Shown here in pieces: positions 20,611 to 32,225 of a DNA stretch of 49,500 nt (its first letter is position 1; each line of letters starts with the position of its first letter). A program made the position numbers and the translations under genes. This DNA is from Xenorhabdus bovienii. Its GTDB lineage: Bacteria > Pseudomonadota > Gammaproteobacteria > Enterobacterales > Enterobacteriaceae. The notes under the pieces are model-generated. The model did not search any database. It was not told where the DNA came from and saw only the letters and a program-made list of their open reading frames with translations. The stretch spans positions 1 to 49,500 of the forward strand of contig NZ_JANAIF010000030.1 in the NCBI RefSeq assembly GCF_024721015.1, written 5' to 3'.

Positions 20611-21693
20611 TTAACGTACCTTCAACGTTGCCAGACCAATCAGTACCAGCACCAGGGAAATAATCCAGAACCGCACAATAACGCGTGGCTCCGGCCAGCC
20701 TTTCAATTCATAGTGATGGTGAATCGGAGCCATGCGGAAAATACGCTGCCCCCGAAGCTTGAACGATCCCACCTGCAAAATGACGGATAGTGTTTCTACG
20801 ACAAATACCCCGCCCATGATAATCAGCAGGAATTCCTGACGCAGCAAAACCGCAATAGTTCCCAACGCGCCGCCCAAAGCCAGTGAACCGACATCACCCA
20901 TGAAAACTTGCGCCGGATAGGTGTTGAACCACAGGAAGCCCAATCCAGCCCCAACAATCGCGGTACAAACAATCACCAGCTCACTCGCATGGACTAAATG
21001 AGGGATGTGCAAATAAAGGGCAAACTTCACGTTACTCATCGCCCATGCCACGATGGCGAAACCCGCTGCGACGAACACAGTTGGCATGATAGCCAGACCA
21101 TCAAGCCCATCGGTCAGATTAACGGCATTACTGGTTCCCACAATCACGAAATACGCCAACAGGATGTAAAGCAGCCCCAGTTGTGGCATGACTTCTTTGA
21201 AAAATGGCACGATCAGTTGTGTCGCGGCAGTATCTTTACCCATACTGTACATGGCAAACGCCACACCCAATGCTATGACTGACTGCCAGAAATATTTCCA
21301 GCGAGCAATCAGCCCTTTGGTATCTTTACGGACAACTTTGCGATAATCATCGACAAATCCCACCACGCCGTAACCCAGCAGAACGGCCAGCACACACCAG
21401 ACATAAGGGTTATCCAGACGCGTCCACAGTAATATGGACATGGTGATAGAGAATAGAATCAGTAACCCACCCATTGTCGGTGTACCGCGCTTACTGAAAT
21501 GGGATTCTGGGCCGTTGTCACGCACAACTTGACCAATCTGCAATTTTTGCAGGTAGCCGATTAAAGTTGGTCCCACCCACAATGCGATAAATAATGCAGT
21601 CAGTAAGCCGACAATGGCCCTGAACGTCAGATAGGAGAAGACGTGAAAGACTGTGTGATATTTAACCAAGTAATCAGCTAACCAAACTAACAT
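20611..21693 (-). CDS. mraY: Phospho-N-acetylmuramoyl-pentapeptide transferase
   Basis: MraY moves phospho-MurNAc-pentapeptide onto undecaprenyl phosphate, forming lipid I. The 360-residue protein equals the E. coli length, with about ten membrane helices. The catalytic motifs are [12 protein letters not shown] (the Asp pair), [11 protein letters not shown], and [13 protein letters not shown] with the histidine cluster. It overlaps the end of murF by 7 bases. Confidence 0.99.
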   Translation of the reverse strand: MLVWLADYLVKYHTVFHVFSYLTFRAIVGLLTALFIALWVGPTLIGYLQKLQIGQVVRDNGPESHFSKRGTPTMGGLLILFSITMSILLWTRLDNPYVWCVLAVLLGYGVVGFVDDYRKVVRKDTKGLIARWKYFWQSVIALGVAFAMYSMGKDTAATQLIVPFFKEVMPQLGLLYILLAYFVIVGTSNAVNLTDGLDGLAIMPTVFVAAGFAIVAWAMSNVKFALYLHIPHLVHASELVIVCTAIVGAGLGFLWFNTYPAQVFMGDVGSLALGGALGTIAVLLRQEFLLIIMGGVFVVETLSVILQVGSFKLRGQRIFRMAPIHHHYELKGWPEPRVIVRFWIISLVLVLIGLATLKVR

Positions 21694-23069
21694 TGGAAGT
21701 TCTCCTTCAGTGTGTTCACTACCTCTTCCATTGCGGCACTGCGTGAACCTTTAATTAATATGGAAATCATTTCGTGTTGTTCCAGTAAAGGAAACAGCGC
21801 TGCAACTAATTCCGCCTTGTTTGCGAAATGCTGCCCCCGGCCGCTTGTCTCACTGATATGAGAACTGAACTCACCGACGCTCATTATTTTGTCTATTTTT
21901 GTCGATGCCACGGCTTCACCAACCTGACGGTGACACTCAACAGTCTGATCTCCCAATTCCCCCATGTCGCCGACGACCATCACGTGATAACCGGGCATCT
22001 GTGACAAGGTATCAGCGGCCGCAATCATGGAACCGATATTGGCGTTATACGTGTCGTCCAGCACGATTTTTCCCTCTGCAAGTTGAATCGGGAATAAGCG
22101 TCCTGAAACAGCCTTCAGTTCTAATAATCCGGCACGAATATCACTGAGAGAAGCACCCACAGAGATCGCCAGCGCACTGGCGGCCAATGCATTGGCAATA
22201 TTGTGTTTCCCCGGCAGTGGCAGTGTTACTTCGATATTTCCAATCGGTGTATGCAGACAGAAGCTCGTTGCCAGCGGTTGCTCCTGAATGTCAGTGGCGT
22301 AAAAGTCAGCTTCTGGCACAGGTGAAACAGCAAACCGCCATACAGTCTGCGGTTCGCTGATCCCCTGCTGCCAATGCGCCCAATCATTGCTATCGAGATT
22401 GATGATGGCGGTTCCTGCTGATGAAAGCCCCGCAAAAATTTCGCCTTTTGCCTTGGTAACCCCCGCCAAAGAGCCGAAGCCTTCCAGATGAGCGGCAAAC
22501 AGGTTATTCACCAGCGCACTTTCAGGACGGGTCATTTCAGCGGTATAGGCGATTTCGCCAATGTGATTGGCACCTAGCTCAATCACGGCAAATTGGTGTT
22601 CTTCAGTCAGCCTGAACAGTGTCAATGGCACGCCAATATCGTTATTGAAGTTGCCTGCGGTATAAAGGGTATGACCGCGTTGACGCAGAATCGCCGCCGT
22701 CATCTCTTTGACCGACGTTTTGCCCGATGAGCCAGTCAGTGCCACTATCCGTGCTTTACTTTGCTGGCGAACCCAAGCCGCCAGTTTGCCCATCGCCAAA
22801 CGAGTGTCTTCCACTACCACCTGAGGGCAGTCAATTTCAAGGCGGCTGTTGACCAACAAAGCACCGGCTCCCAGTTTCGCGACATCCGCCACGAAATCAT
22901 GAGCGTCGAACTTTTCCCCTTTTAAGGCAATGAACAGTCCTCCACGCACCATTTTGCGGCTATCAGTTTCCACAGTATTGATTTGGCAAGTAGCCGCCTG
23001 CTGTTCGGAAATGTGATATAGCACGCCGCCTGTCAGCCGTGTCAATTGCTTGAGTGTCAGCGGGATCAT
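21687..23069 (-). CDS. murF: UDP-MurNAc-tripeptide--D-alanyl-D-alanine ligase
   Basis: MurF adds the D-Ala-D-Ala dipeptide, completing the pentapeptide. The 460-residue product is within family range (E. coli 452). It has an N-terminal substrate domain ([28 protein letters not shown]), the P-loop [28 protein letters not shown] and a C-terminal domain with [12 protein letters not shown]. It overlaps murE by 4 bases and mraY by 7 bases. Confidence 0.99.
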   Translation of the reverse strand: MIPLTLKQLTRLTGGVLYHISEQQAATCQINTVETDSRKMVRGGLFIALKGEKFDAHDFVADVAKLGAGALLVNSRLEIDCPQVVVEDTRLAMGKLAAWVRQQSKARIVALTGSSGKTSVKEMTAAILRQRGHTLYTAGNFNNDIGVPLTLFRLTEEHQFAVIELGANHIGEIAYTAEMTRPESALVNNLFAAHLEGFGSLAGVTKAKGEIFAGLSSAGTAIINLDSNDWAHWQQGISEPQTVWRFAVSPVPEADFYATDIQEQPLATSFCLHTPIGNIEVTLPLPGKHNIANALAASALAISVGASLSDIRAGLLELKAVSGRLFPIQLAEGKIVLDDTYNANIGSMIAAADTLSQMPGYHVMVVGDMGELGDQTVECHRQVGEAVASTKIDKIMSVGEFSSHISETSGRGQHFANKAELVAALFPLLEQHEMISILIKGSRSAAMEEVVNTLKENFQC

Positions 23070-24553
23070 GCAATTACCCCCAGCAGACGCGCAACAGTCA
23101 GACGATCTGAATAATCCAAACGGCGATTGCCTACCAATTGATAATCTTCATGGCCTTTACCCGCCACCAGTACGACATCCTCTTCAGCAGCCTGCATAAT
23201 GGCACTGGTCACCGCCTCAACACGCCCGTGAATCGCCATCGCCCGACCCGGATCGATGAAACCGGTCAAAATATCTTCAACAATAGAATGGGGTTCTTCA
23301 CTGCGGGGATTGTCATCAGTCACTACCACCCGATCAGCTCCCTGCTCGGCGATACCGCCCATCAATGAACGCTTACCTTTATCGCGATCACCACCACAGC
23401 CGAATACACACCAAAGTTGGCCTTTGCAGTGCAATCGTGCCGCAGACAGGGCTTTTTCCAGAGCATCAGGTGTATGGGCATAATCCACCACGACCGTCGG
23501 ACGACCTCGCGCAGCAAAAACTTCCATGCGCCCACAGACAGGCTCCAGACAGGAAGCGGTTTCCAATAGTTTTTGCAGTGGATATTCCAGTGACAGTAAG
23601 GTAGCGAGTGCCAGCAGCAGATTACTGACATTGAACGCGCCCATCAGGGGACTATGGAGAGTTCCCTGCCCCCAAGAGGAGGTAAACGTAATGGATGCAC
23701 CTTTGTCGTGATAGTGGGTGTCACTGGCGGATAACCAGCGCCCTGACCAATTTTCCGGCAGACGGTTTTTCATCGTGACGGCCACCGCTTCTGGTAAGCG
23801 GGCAAGCCATTTTTGCCCCACGTCATCATCGGCATTAATGATTTTCTGTTTTACATCATGGCTGCTGAACAACAACCATTTGGCCTCTTCGTAATTTTCC
23901 ATATCACCATGATAATCAAGATGATCACGGCTTAAATTGGTAAAAACGGCGGCTTGAAATGGCAGGGCTGCCACTCGTCCCTGCACTAGACCGTGTGAAG
24001 AAACTTCCATCGCGGCAAAAGTGGCTTTTTGATTAACGAGCTGCTGTAAATCGAGCTGGATGTCAACGGCGGAACCCGTGGTATTTTCACTTGGAACTAT
24101 CATTCCCAGCAGGCCATTTCCTACCGTTCCCATTACGGCACTGATTTCCCCAAGACCCTGACTCCATTGTGCCAGCAATTGTGTCGTCGTGGTTTTGCCA
24201 TTGGTTCCAGTGACTCCGACGAGTTTCAGTTTATTACCCGGATGCTGGTAAAATTCGCCTGCCAATTTTGACAGTTTATTATTGAGATCATCCAGATAAA
24301 TAACTGGAACACCGTGCATTGCTTGAATGGTGCCGTTATCCGTTTTTCCCTTCGCTTCTGCAATCACCGCGGCAACACCTTGAGCGATGGCTTGAGGAAT
24401 ATATTTTCGGCCATCTGTCTGGTGCCCTTTAACTGCAACAAACAGATCTCCGGCAGCCGCCTTACGGCTGTCTAATGTCATTTCGCGCAGCGGAAGATCC
24501 GGTGTATCAACACCCCATGGAGCCAGTAAATCGCGTAAATTACGATCTGCCAC
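23066..24553 (-). CDS. murE: UDP-MurNAc-tripeptide synthetase (meso-diaminopimelate adding)
   Basis: MurE adds meso-diaminopimelate to UDP-MurNAc-L-Ala-D-Glu. I choose the GTG at 24551-24553: it gives 495 residues as in E. coli, begins (M)[12 protein letters not shown], and has AGAGG 6 bases upstream. The longer frame opens with a TTG at 24574 and has no ribosome site. The P-loop is [15 protein letters not shown], and the specificity motif DNPR (in [12 protein letters not shown]) marks mDAP rather than lysine. The start lies inside the last codons of ftsI, a 14-base overlap. Confidence 0.97.
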   Translation of the reverse strand: MADRNLRDLLAPWGVDTPDLPLREMTLDSRKAAAGDLFVAVKGHQTDGRKYIPQAIAQGVAAVIAEAKGKTDNGTIQAMHGVPVIYLDDLNNKLSKLAGEFYQHPGNKLKLVGVTGTNGKTTTTQLLAQWSQGLGEISAVMGTVGNGLLGMIVPSENTTGSAVDIQLDLQQLVNQKATFAAMEVSSHGLVQGRVAALPFQAAVFTNLSRDHLDYHGDMENYEEAKWLLFSSHDVKQKIINADDDVGQKWLARLPEAVAVTMKNRLPENWSGRWLSASDTHYHDKGASITFTSSWGQGTLHSPLMGAFNVSNLLLALATLLSLEYPLQKLLETASCLEPVCGRMEVFAARGRPTVVVDYAHTPDALEKALSAARLHCKGQLWCVFGCGGDRDKGKRSLMGGIAEQGADRVVVTDDNPRSEEPHSIVEDILTGFIDPGRAMAIHGRVEAVTSAIMQAAEEDVVLVAGKGHEDYQLVGNRRLDYSDRLTVARLLGVIA

Positions 24554-26315
24554 TTTTATCCTCTTTATTATCAATCACAAATTCTTTTTTATCATCCGCA
24601 GGCAGTGCATCGGGTTCAACGTTCATCGTACGTAAAACACCACTCATGATGGTGCCAAAGATGGGCGCTGAAACCGCACCGCCATAATATTTACCGGCTT
24701 GTGGATCATTGATGATCACAACCAATGCAAACCGTGGATTACTTGCAGGGGCAATCCCTGCGGTATAGGAAATATATTTATTAACGTATTTTCCATCCGG
24801 CCCCACCTTTTTCGCTGTTCCCGTTTTGATTGCGATACGATAACCTTTTATCGCGGCGCGCACCCCGCCGCCGCCGGGTAGTGCCACGCTCTCCATCATG
24901 TGAACAACGGTACGCATAATGGGTTCAGGAAACACGCGGGTTCCCGGTATAGGAGGGTCTACTTTGGTAATTGACAGCGGGCGATAGATACCAAAGCTGC
25001 CTATCGTTGCATAGACTCGCGCTAACTGTAACGGTGTTACCATCAGCCCGTAGCCGAAAGAAAAGGTGGCCCTCTCAAGATCTGACCACCGTTCTCTTTT
25101 TGGATATATGCCACTACTTTCTCCTACCAGCCCCAAATTGGTCGGTTTTCCCATCCCAAAGCGGGAATAAACATTTACCAGCTCCGAGGCAGGCATCGCT
25201 AACGCCAGTTTAGAAACACCCACGTTACTCGACTTCTGTAAAATCCCAGTGATGGTTAATTCAGCACGCGGGGCAACGTCTTTGATTTGATGCGAACGTG
25301 CGCCATACGACAATCGATAAGGTTTGGTATCCAGCACCGAATTTTCTTTAACAATGCCAAGATTCAACGCACTCATCACCACTAGCGGTTTTACGGTAGA
25401 ACCGGGTTCAAAAATATCCGTGATGGCACGGTTACGCATCGTATCTTGCGGCGTTCCTGCCAGATTATTCGGGTTATAGGATGGGTTGTTTGCCATCGCC
25501 AGAACTTCGCCGGTTTTTACGTCAATCAATATGGCCGTACCAGATTCAGCCTTATTAAGTATCACTGCCTTGGTCAGTTCACGGTAGACCAAAGTCTGGA
25601 GACGCTCATCAATGCTGAGAGCCAGATTGTGGGCAGCCTGACTGTCAGTGAACGAAACATCTTCAATGACCCGTCCATTGCGATCCTTGCGGACAATTCG
25701 GCTCCCCGGCTTACCCGTCAGCCAGTTGTCGAAGCTCTTTTCCACTCCCTCAATGCCTTTGTCGTCAATATTGGTCACGCCAATAATGTGCGCGGTCACT
25801 TGCCCTGCGGGATAATAACGGCGGGACTCTTGGCGCAAATAGATGCCAGGCAATCTTAATTTTTCGACATAATCACCAATGGAGGTATTGACCTGACGGG
25901 CAAGATAGACAAAACGCCCCTGTGGATAATCCTGAATTTTACGGGTCAGTTGATTAAGTGGTATGGAGAGCGTGTCAGCCAACGCTTGCCAGCGCGTATC
26001 ATCCGTTATGTCACCTTTTTCAAAGACTTCTTTGGGATCAGCCCAAACTGCATCAACTGGTACGCTGACAGCCAAAGGGCGCCCATTCCGATCGGTTATC
26101 ATACCGCGAGTGGTCGGGATGGACTGGACGCGTAAGGAACGGGAGTCACCTTCTTTTAGCAAACGGTCAGGATTGATAATCTGTAAGTAAGCAACACGAA
26201 TCAAAAGCCCGAACAAAGCAAACGAAATGCCCCCACACAGCAAAGCAAAGCGCCAGCTTACAAAACTGGCTTTATCTTCTTGCTTTTTCAACTTTAAAGA
26301 GCGTGCAGCTTTCAT
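24540..26315 (-). CDS. ftsI: Septal transpeptidase FtsI (PBP3)
   Basis: FtsI cross-links septal peptidoglycan in complex with FtsW. The 591-residue class B penicillin-binding protein (E. coli 588) has a short cytoplasmic tail, one membrane helix at about 22-42, and the pedestal domain ([17 protein letters not shown] near residue 70). Its transpeptidase domain has the active serine in GSTVKPLV (near residue 308), the SSN motif and the KTGTAKK motif. It overlaps murE by 14 bases and follows ftsL by 27 bases. Confidence 0.99.
   Translation of the reverse strand: MKAARSLKLKKQEDKASFVSWRFALLCGGISFALFGLLIRVAYLQIINPDRLLKEGDSRSLRVQSIPTTRGMITDRNGRPLAVSVPVDAVWADPKEVFEKGDITDDTRWQALADTLSIPLNQLTRKIQDYPQGRFVYLARQVNTSIGDYVEKLRLPGIYLRQESRRYYPAGQVTAHIIGVTNIDDKGIEGVEKSFDNWLTGKPGSRIVRKDRNGRVIEDVSFTDSQAAHNLALSIDERLQTLVYRELTKAVILNKAESGTAILIDVKTGEVLAMANNPSYNPNNLAGTPQDTMRNRAITDIFEPGSTVKPLVVMSALNLGIVKENSVLDTKPYRLSYGARSHQIKDVAPRAELTITGILQKSSNVGVSKLALAMPASELVNVYSRFGMGKPTNLGLVGESSGIYPKRERWSDLERATFSFGYGLMVTPLQLARVYATIGSFGIYRPLSITKVDPPIPGTRVFPEPIMRTVVHMMESVALPGGGGVRAAIKGYRIAIKTGTAKKVGPDGKYVNKYISYTAGIAPASNPRFALVVIINDPQAGKYYGGAVSAPIFGTIMSGVLRTMNVEPDALPADDKKEFVIDNKEDKSGRS
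24554..24564 (-). promoter_or_regulatory. Ribosome site deciding the murE GTG start, inside ftsI
   Basis: On the minus strand AGAGG (24560-24564) precedes the GTG of murE by 6 bases and lies within the last codons of ftsI. It supports the GTG at 24553 over the upstream TTG. Confidence 0.75.
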
Positions 26316-26342
26316 CGCCTACCTTTTAGTTGTCAACTGAAC

Positions 26343-26660
26343 TTATTGAGTTATCACAATATTTTCTTGCGCTGGATCAACATGTTGCATATGCAATGTT
26401 TCAGTCGCTATATTTTCAACACGACTGTGATCACCTAGGGCATTCTCTTCAAGGAGCAGGTTACGCCACTCAATATCCAGAGAATCAAAATCAATCGCCG
26501 AGCGCTCTTTTTCCGCTATCAATAAGCGGGTTTTATGGGCAACCGTCACAACGCTGACAGCTGAAATGATTACCGCTACCAGCAAAATCAGTGGGATCTT
26601 GGCATTGCGGATTAAATCCCTGCCAATGACCCCCACTAATCCATGACGCTCACCTGCCAT
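26343..26660 (-). CDS. ftsL: Cell division protein FtsL
   Basis: FtsL is a bitopic protein that, with FtsB and FtsQ, activates FtsWI. The 105 residues comprise a basic cytoplasmic tail, one membrane helix (about 22-41) and a periplasmic coiled coil ending in the very conserved region [24 protein letters not shown]. It is about 16 residues shorter than E. coli FtsL, all at the cytoplasmic N-terminus. The start is immediately after the rsmH stop, with no gap. Confidence 0.96.
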   Translation of the reverse strand: MAGERHGLVGVIGRDLIRNAKIPLILLVAVIISAVSVVTVAHKTRLLIAEKERSAIDFDSLDIEWRNLLLEENALGDHSRVENIATETLHMQHVDPAQENIVITQ

Positions 26661-27605
26661 TTACTCACCTGCCTTTTCAGCAAATCGCAACACAGAGCTT
26701 CTCGCTCTTGGGTTTATTGCCACTTCGTCCTCTGAAGGTTTCAGTTTGCCAATTGATTTCAGGCTGCGTCCCCCCTGAGCTTTTAACTGCGCTTCAGTGA
26801 GAGGTAAACCGGCTGGAACCTGTGGCCCCCGGCTATGCTGCCGGATAAAACGCTTCACGATGCGATCTTCCAACGAGTGGAAACTGATGACTGATAATCG
26901 CCCCTGCGGTGCCAGAACCTGCAATGCACCATTCAATGCGCGTTCTATTTCTTCCAGTTCACTGTTAATGTAGATCCTGATAGCCTGAAAACTGCGCGTC
27001 GCCGGATGCTTGTGCTTTTCCTTAACCGGGCTTGCCTGAGCAATCAATTCCGCCAGTTCTCTGGTTCGCGTGATTGACCCTTCCTGATTGCGAGCTACGA
27101 TGGCTCTCGCGATACGTTTGGCAAAACGTTCTTCACCAAAGGTTTTCAGTACCCATGCAATATCATCGGCTTCGGCCTTCATCAGCCACTCTGCGGCCGA
27201 TTGCCCTCGGGTAGGATCCATTCGCATATCCAGCGGCCCGTCACGCATAAATGAAAAGCCACGTTCAGGATCATCCAGTTGTGGGGAGGAAACCCCTAAA
27301 TCCAGCAACACACCATCAATTTTTCCAACCAGTCCCGCTTCTTCTATATAGGTAGCCAATTCGGAAAATGGCCCATGAGTAATGGAAAAACGCGGGTCAG
27401 TAATGGCTTTCGACGCTTCAATTGCCTGCGGATCGCGATCAATCGCAATTAAACGCCCATCTGCCCCTAATTGAGACAAAATCAGGCGAGAATGCCCTCC
27501 TCGCCCGAATGTTCCGTCAATATAAATTCCATTTTCTCGGATATTCAGTCCATTGACAGCTTCGTCCAGTAATACACTGGTATGCTTATAATGACTATTT
27601 GCCAT
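26661..27605 (-). CDS. rsmH: 16S rRNA (cytosine1402-N4)-methyltransferase
   Basis: RsmH (MraW) methylates N4 of C1402 in the decoding centre of 16S rRNA. The 314-residue protein (E. coli 313) begins with [15 protein letters not shown] and has the SAM-binding loop [10 protein letters not shown] at 31-40, DRDPQAIE and the catalytic region [18 protein letters not shown]. The C-terminal [14 protein letters not shown] is also diagnostic. It follows mraZ by 2 bases and abuts ftsL. Confidence 0.98.
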   Translation of the reverse strand: MANSHYKHTSVLLDEAVNGLNIRENGIYIDGTFGRGGHSRLILSQLGADGRLIAIDRDPQAIEASKAITDPRFSITHGPFSELATYIEEAGLVGKIDGVLLDLGVSSPQLDDPERGFSFMRDGPLDMRMDPTRGQSAAEWLMKAEADDIAWVLKTFGEERFAKRIARAIVARNQEGSITRTRELAELIAQASPVKEKHKHPATRSFQAIRIYINSELEEIERALNGALQVLAPQGRLSVISFHSLEDRIVKRFIRQHSRGPQVPAGLPLTEAQLKAQGGRSLKSIGKLKPSEDEVAINPRARSSVLRFAEKAGE

Positions 27606-27607
27606 AT

Positions 27608-28066
27608 TTATAGTGATAAATCCTGTAGCCTTGCTGATAAAGGTTCTTGTGTGGATTGTTCAGCCTCAATATCATTCTGTACTTGCTGATACCAGGCTTG
27701 CTCATCCCACAATTCAAATTTATTAAATTGCCCAACCAGCATGACCTCTTTTGTTAACCCTGCGTGCTGCCGCAGTGTATTGGCTAACAAAAGGCGCCCT
27801 GCACTGTCTATTTGGCATTCACTGGCGTGCCCCAATAACAAACGTTGAACGCGACGTTCGGCTAGATTCATGCTGGATAGGCGAGATAACTTTTCTTCGA
27901 TGATTTCCCATTCGGGTAATGTGTAAAGCAACAGGCACAGCTGATGGAGATCAATGGTACAAACCATTTGACCTTTAGATTCCTCATTCAGCATTTCCCT
28001 ATATCGGGCAGGTACAGTGAGTCGCCCTTTACTATCGAGATTAACCAGTGTTGCTCCACGAAACAT
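27608..28066 (-). CDS. mraZ: Transcriptional regulator MraZ
   Basis: MraZ is a nucleoid-associated repressor of its own dcw operon. The ATG at 28064-28066 gives 152 residues, the E. coli length, beginning [23 protein letters not shown]. The longer frame to 28120 would start inside the operator repeats. The protein contains two AbrB/SpoVT-like repeats, each with a DxxGR motif ([10 protein letters not shown] and [10 protein letters not shown]). Three spaced repeats of the MraZ-box type lie just upstream. Confidence 0.97.
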   Translation of the reverse strand: MFRGATLVNLDSKGRLTVPARYREMLNEESKGQMVCTIDLHQLCLLLYTLPEWEIIEEKLSRLSSMNLAERRVQRLLLGHASECQIDSAGRLLLANTLRQHAGLTKEVMLVGQFNKFELWDEQAWYQQVQNDIEAEQSTQEPLSARLQDLSL

Positions 28067-28094
28067 ACTCAGGTTACCCCTTGATGGTAAAAAT

Positions 28095-28121
28095 CTCCAC
28101 ATTATCCCACAAATCACCACA
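28095..28121 (-). promoter_or_regulatory. MraZ operator: three direct repeats
   Basis: On the minus strand TGTGGTG (28115-28121), TGTGGGA (28105-28111) and TGTGGAG (28095-28101) recur with an exact 10-bp period, between the promoter and the mraZ start. This matches the known MraZ binding pattern of helically phased TGGGN-type repeats in E. coli. Autoregulation of the dcw cluster is therefore likely. Confidence 0.8.
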
Positions 28122-28127
28122 ATTAAG

Positions 28128-28157
28128 AGTTTACGGATGGTATGAAAACCTTGTCAA
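28128..28157 (-). promoter_or_regulatory. dcw operon promoter (Pmra)
   Basis: Minus-strand TTGACA (28152-28157) and TAAACT (28128-28133) are separated by 18 bases, just upstream of the MraZ repeats. The surrounding sequence closely resembles the E. coli Pmra that drives the first genes of the cluster. Confidence 0.75.
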
Positions 28158-28683
28158 GCCAGAGCCCATGTGCTTTAGCTAGATTTACAGAAAGATTTCA
28201 GAGAGAAGAAGAGAGATTTTTCAGATTTGGCAATATTAATAATAGATAACACTATGATAATTTTAAATAAATTAACCACGATAGAGAGTATATTCTTAGA
28301 AAAAAAATTTAGGTTAAATAATTACCACTTAAATTAATTTATGTAACTAAAGTTTCATTGCAGCCTAATTGTTACCCAAATGAAACCTATTAGTAATAAA
28401 AATACATTTAAGTTATAACACAACAAAAAATAATAACAAATTGAACTTTAATGACTATTGGGAATAAAAAGTCATTAAATATCAAATCAATAAAAAAATC
28501 TCTCCGTCACAGAAGTAAACGATGTAAATCGTCTGACTTTACGTGTAGATCATTCACCTTGCCATTTTTAGTAACAAGTTATCGGATTTTCAGGTCATAA
28601 AACTCTGTTCAAAAGAATTTTAGTCAGAATAGTCTTAAAGTTACGTTAGCAAACGTATTTCAAAGAGTTTGATCGTATTAATA
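28158..28683. other. AT-rich gap between cra and mraZ
   Basis: About 520 bases with no convincing gene and no tRNA. The central part (about 28240-28500) is very AT rich, with several A and T runs. A similar long spacer exists here in E. coli. I see nothing further that can be named. Confidence 0.6.
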
Positions 28684-28712
28684 AGGCACCCTCATGTTCA
28701 ATGAGGGTACTC
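28684..28712 (-). terminator. cra terminator
   Basis: On the minus strand TACCCTCAT pairs with ATGAGGGTG across a 5-base loop, ending in CCTTATT, immediately after the cra stop. It is a short but well-formed terminator. Confidence 0.65.
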
Positions 28713-28714
28713 AA

Positions 28715-29722
28715 TCAAGCTTTTCTACTCAGACTTCCACGACGGCATAAATGACGACGCATTCGAGTTATTCCTGGCTCTGGCCTCTTTTTTTCATCCA
28801 AACTAGCCAATACCAGTTCAAGGGCACATTCAGCCACGTCACGGTGGCGTTGTGCGACGGACAGCACCGGACATTCAAGGAAATCAAGTAATTCATGATC
28901 ACCAAACGTGGCAATGACCAACTGCTCAGGTAACCGGCCACTGCGCTTAAGGAGGGTATCCATAACGCCTTGCAGCAAGGCAAATGAGGTTGTGTAGAGT
29001 ACTTGAGGTACAGGATGGTTTTCCAGCCATGAAGCAAAGACTTCAGCCGCTGCGTCACGTTCATAACTGTTCGCATACAGGTAGTTCACTTCACGCTGAT
29101 CACTTTCCCATGCTTCACGAAACCCCTGTTCACGTAAGAAACTGACCGATAATTCAGGCAATGCTCCCAGATAAAGAACAGATTCTGACGGAAATTGACG
29201 CAGCTCCTGTGCCAGCATTTTCGCATCTTCGAAGTCATCCCCCACAACGCTGATAAAGTGTTCGCTGTCCAATGCACGATCAAGCGCAATAATTGGCAGT
29301 GAACGGTTTGTCCAACGCTGATAGAAAGGATGTTCAGGAGGCAAAGCAGTGGAAACAATAATGGCATCAACCTGCCGTTGCAGAAGATGCTCAACACAGC
29401 GCATTTCGTTATCTGGCTGATCTTCAGAACATGCGATCAATAGCTGGTATCCACGTTGCCGTGCCTGACGCTCAAGATAGTTAGCAATTCGGGTATAGCT
29501 CGTGTTTTCCAAATCCGGTATCACTAAGCCAATTGAACGAGTACGCCCCGCCCGAAGACCGGCGGCAACAGCATTAGGATGGTAATTGTGCTCTTTGACC
29601 ACCGCCATCACTTTTTCTACTGTTTTATCGCTGACCCGATACTGCTTGGCTTTACCATTGATCACATAACTGGCCGTAGTACGTGAAACCCCTGCTAAGC
29701 GGGCGATCTCATCCAGTTTCAC
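28715..29722 (-). CDS. cra: Catabolite repressor/activator Cra (FruR)
   Basis: Cra is a LacI-family regulator that responds to fructose phosphates and sets carbon flow between glycolysis and gluconeogenesis. The 335-residue protein starts with a GTG, as in E. coli, behind a GAGGGG ribosome site. It has a LacI helix-turn-helix ([24 protein letters not shown], about 3-26), the hinge, and a periplasmic-binding-type effector domain from about residue 60. It sits between ilvIH and mraZ, the enterobacterial order. Confidence 0.98.
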   Translation of the reverse strand: MKLDEIARLAGVSRTTASYVINGKAKQYRVSDKTVEKVMAVVKEHNYHPNAVAAGLRAGRTRSIGLVIPDLENTSYTRIANYLERQARQRGYQLLIACSEDQPDNEMRCVEHLLQRQVDAIIVSTALPPEHPFYQRWTNRSLPIIALDRALDSEHFISVVGDDFEDAKMLAQELRQFPSESVLYLGALPELSVSFLREQGFREAWESDQREVNYLYANSYERDAAAEVFASWLENHPVPQVLYTTSFALLQGVMDTLLKRSGRLPEQLVIATFGDHELLDFLECPVLSVAQRHRDVAECALELVLASLDEKKRPEPGITRMRRHLCRRGSLSRKA

Positions 29723-29744
29723 ATTAACCCCTCAGTAAGATGAT

Positions 29745-29771
29745 GAAAAAGCCCTACTTTACAGTAGGGCT
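29745..29771 (-). terminator. ilvIH terminator
   Basis: AGCCCTACT (29750-29758) and AGTAGGGCT (29763-29771) form a 9-bp stem with a 4-base loop, followed on the minus strand by five T residues. It ends the ilvIH transcript just before cra. Confidence 0.85.
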
Positions 29772-29810
29772 CGTTAAGTATCTGTATATTAACCCGCAGA
29801 TTGCAATTTT

Positions 29811-30302
29811 TCATCGCATAATTTTATCCCCACGAGCGATGCCAACAATACCTGATCGTGCTACTTCCAGGATCTCAGCCACATCGCGCACGGCATCAAG
29901 AAACGCATCCAGTTTTTCACTCGTTCCTGCCAATTGGACGGTGTAAAGTGTTGACGTCACATCAACGATCTGCCCACGGAATATATCCGTACTGCGCTTG
30001 ATTTCTTCCCGACCATAGCCACTGGCCTGCAATTTCACCAGCATGATCTCACGTTCAACATGAGCACCTGCGGTCAATTCACTGACCCGCAGAACATCCA
30101 CCAGCTTATGCAGTTGTTTCTCAATTTGCTCTAATACCTTAGCATCACCCTTGGTCTGGATAGTCATGCGTGACAGCGTTGGATCTTCCGTAGGGGCGAC
30201 GGTCAGGCTTTCAATGTTATAGCCACGTTGAGAAAACAGGCCAACTACGCGGGATAACGCTCCCGATTCGTTTTCAAGTAATACAGACAAAATCCGGCGC
30301 AT
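29811..30302 (-). CDS. ilvH: Acetolactate synthase III small subunit
   Basis: IlvH is the regulatory subunit that makes acetolactate synthase III sensitive to valine. The ATG at 30300-30302 gives 163 residues as in E. coli, beginning [19 protein letters not shown]. The ACT domain occupies about 1-80 and the C-terminal domain ([18 protein letters not shown] onward) the rest. It starts 2 bases after ilvI ends, so the subunits are coordinately made. Confidence 0.98.
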   Translation of the reverse strand: MRRILSVLLENESGALSRVVGLFSQRGYNIESLTVAPTEDPTLSRMTIQTKGDAKVLEQIEKQLHKLVDVLRVSELTAGAHVEREIMLVKLQASGYGREEIKRSTDIFRGQIVDVTSTLYTVQLAGTSEKLDAFLDAVRDVAEILEVARSGIVGIARGDKIMR

Positions 30303-30304
30303 GA

Positions 30305-32032
30305 TCAGGTCCTCTCTGTTTTGCTTAACCACATTTCATCCATTGCTCCACCCCGGATCTGCATTGGATAAACGTGTTCTGTTTCATCAACGGTGACATC
30401 AACGAAAACCAGCCGCTGGTTTTCAGTGACTTCATGCAGAGCCTGAGCCAGTTTATTTTCCAGCTCTTCGTAGGTTTGGATGGAAACACCAATATGACCA
30501 TAAGCCTCTGCCAATTTGACAAAATCAGGCAGCGATTCCATATAGGATTGAGAATGACGACCCGCGTAAATCATGTCCTGCCACTGTTTCACCATACCCA
30601 GAAAACGGTTGTTCAAATTCAGCACCAGAACAGGCAAGCCATACTGCAATGCAGTGGATAATTCCTGAATATTCATCTGGATACTGCCATCTCCTGTCAC
30701 GCACACGACTGTCGCATCAGGTTTTGCCAGCTTCACCCCAAGCGCGGCTGGCAAGCCAAATCCCATCGTACCCAAACCACCAGAGTTGATCCAACGCCTC
30801 GGCTCATCAAAGGGATAATACAGTGCGGCAAACATCTGATGCTGGCCTACATCTGACGAGAGATACGCCTTGCCTTTAGTCAGACGGTAAAGCGTTTCAA
30901 TCACGGCCTGTGGCTTGATTTTCGCGGTGGTGCGATCGTAACCAAGGCATTTGCGGCTACGCCATTGTTCGATGGAAAGCCACCAGTCTTTCAATGCATC
31001 CGGGTCCTGAGTGTCTTCCAGAGTATTCATCAATTCCAGCATTTGGCCGAGTATCTGTTTGGCATCCCCAACGATGGGAATATCCGCCGACACAGTTTTT
31101 GAAATAGAGGCCGGATCGATATCAATGTGCAGTACAATGGCTTCTGGACAATATTTTTCCAGATTATTGGTTGTGCGATCATCAAAACGCACACCCACTG
31201 CAAAAATCAAATCAGAATTGTGCATCGCTTTATTGGCTTCGAACGTGCCATGCATTCCCAGCATTCCCAGACTTTGACGATGGGTGGCAGGAAAAGCGCC
31301 CAGCCCCATCAACGAACTGACGACCGGAATGTGCAAACGTTCAGCCAATTTCAGCAACTCTGATGAGCATGCCGAATTGATGGCGCCGCCACCTACGTAG
31401 ATCACCGGCTTTTTCGCATCCAACAGGGTTTTCAACGCCCGTTTAATCTGCCCTTTATGCCCCTGAACGGTGGGGTTGTAAGAACGCATGCTGATTTTTT
31501 CCGGATAAACATACGGAAACTTCAGTGCCGGATTGACGGTATCTTTGGGAAAATCGATAACAACCGGACCAGGACGGCCAGTTGTCGCCAAATAGAAGGC
31601 TTTCTTAATCGTATTTGGAATATCTTCTGCTTTTTTCACCAGAAAACTATGTTTAACGATAGGACGGGAAATTCCCACCATATCGCATTCCTGAAACGCG
31701 TCATTACCTATCAAAGAGCTGGCAACTTGACCAGACAAAACCACCATTGGGATTGAATCCATGTAAGCCGTTGCAATTCCCGTGATAGCATTGGTTGCTC
31801 CTGGCCCGGATGTCACCAGAACAACCCCGGCTTTTCCCGTTGAACGGGAATACCCATCCGCCATATGAACAGCACCCTGTTCATGACGAACGAGAATATG
31901 TTCAATTCCTCCCACCGTATGCAGGGCATCGTAAATATCCAGTACTGCCCCACCCGGATAACCGAATACATGTTTAACGCCTTGATCGATTAACGATCTG
32001 ACGACCATTTCGGCTCCTGACAACATCTCCAT
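30305..32032 (-). CDS. ilvI: Acetolactate synthase III large subunit
   Basis: IlvI is the thiamine diphosphate enzyme that condenses pyruvate with pyruvate or 2-ketobutyrate for valine, leucine and isoleucine synthesis. The ATG at 32030-32032 gives 575 residues (E. coli 574), beginning [14 protein letters not shown]; a GGAGG lies 9 bases upstream. The catalytic glutamate is E51 ([12 protein letters not shown]). The diphosphate-binding motif is [17 protein letters not shown], ending near [11 protein letters not shown] and middle domains are intact. Confidence 0.98.
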   Translation of the reverse strand: MEMLSGAEMVVRSLIDQGVKHVFGYPGGAVLDIYDALHTVGGIEHILVRHEQGAVHMADGYSRSTGKAGVVLVTSGPGATNAITGIATAYMDSIPMVVLSGQVASSLIGNDAFQECDMVGISRPIVKHSFLVKKAEDIPNTIKKAFYLATTGRPGPVVIDFPKDTVNPALKFPYVYPEKISMRSYNPTVQGHKGQIKRALKTLLDAKKPVIYVGGGAINSACSSELLKLAERLHIPVVSSLMGLGAFPATHRQSLGMLGMHGTFEANKAMHNSDLIFAVGVRFDDRTTNNLEKYCPEAIVLHIDIDPASISKTVSADIPIVGDAKQILGQMLELMNTLEDTQDPDALKDWWLSIEQWRSRKCLGYDRTTAKIKPQAVIETLYRLTKGKAYLSSDVGQHQMFAALYYPFDEPRRWINSGGLGTMGFGLPAALGVKLAKPDATVVCVTGDGSIQMNIQELSTALQYGLPVLVLNLNNRFLGMVKQWQDMIYAGRHSQSYMESLPDFVKLAEAYGHIGVSIQTYEELENKLAQALHEVTENQRLVFVDVTVDETEHVYPMQIRGGAMDEMWLSKTERT

Positions 32033-32106
32033 TGAGTTTGCCTCCAGACTCTGTTTGCAAGTTAATCGTCGGAACTTCATAAAATCGCCATTAAAAACAA
32101 CCTTAT

Positions 32107-32136
32107 TTATTCCACTTTTTATTTATATAAAGTCAA
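32107..32136 (-). promoter_or_regulatory. Candidate ilvIH promoter
   Basis: Minus-strand TTGACT (32131-32136) and GAATAA (32107-32112), 18 bases apart, lie about 75 bases before the ilvI start. In E. coli this operon is controlled by Lrp; Lrp sites cannot be read reliably by eye. Confidence 0.4.
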
Positions 32137-32225
32137 TCCAGTGTTAGCTCATTCGATAACACTAGATTAATTAACATAACGTTAGACACCAACGTTAGCA
32201 AACATCAATTCACATACTGAGAACA

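Noticed and set aside
24554..24574. Longer murE starting at TTG 24574
   Set aside because: The GTG at 24553 has a proper ribosome site 6 bases upstream and gives the exact family length.
28240..28500. Small RNA or mobile remnant in the AT-rich cra-mraZ gap
   Set aside because: No promoter-terminator pair or repeat was recognised, and the long spacer is normal here.
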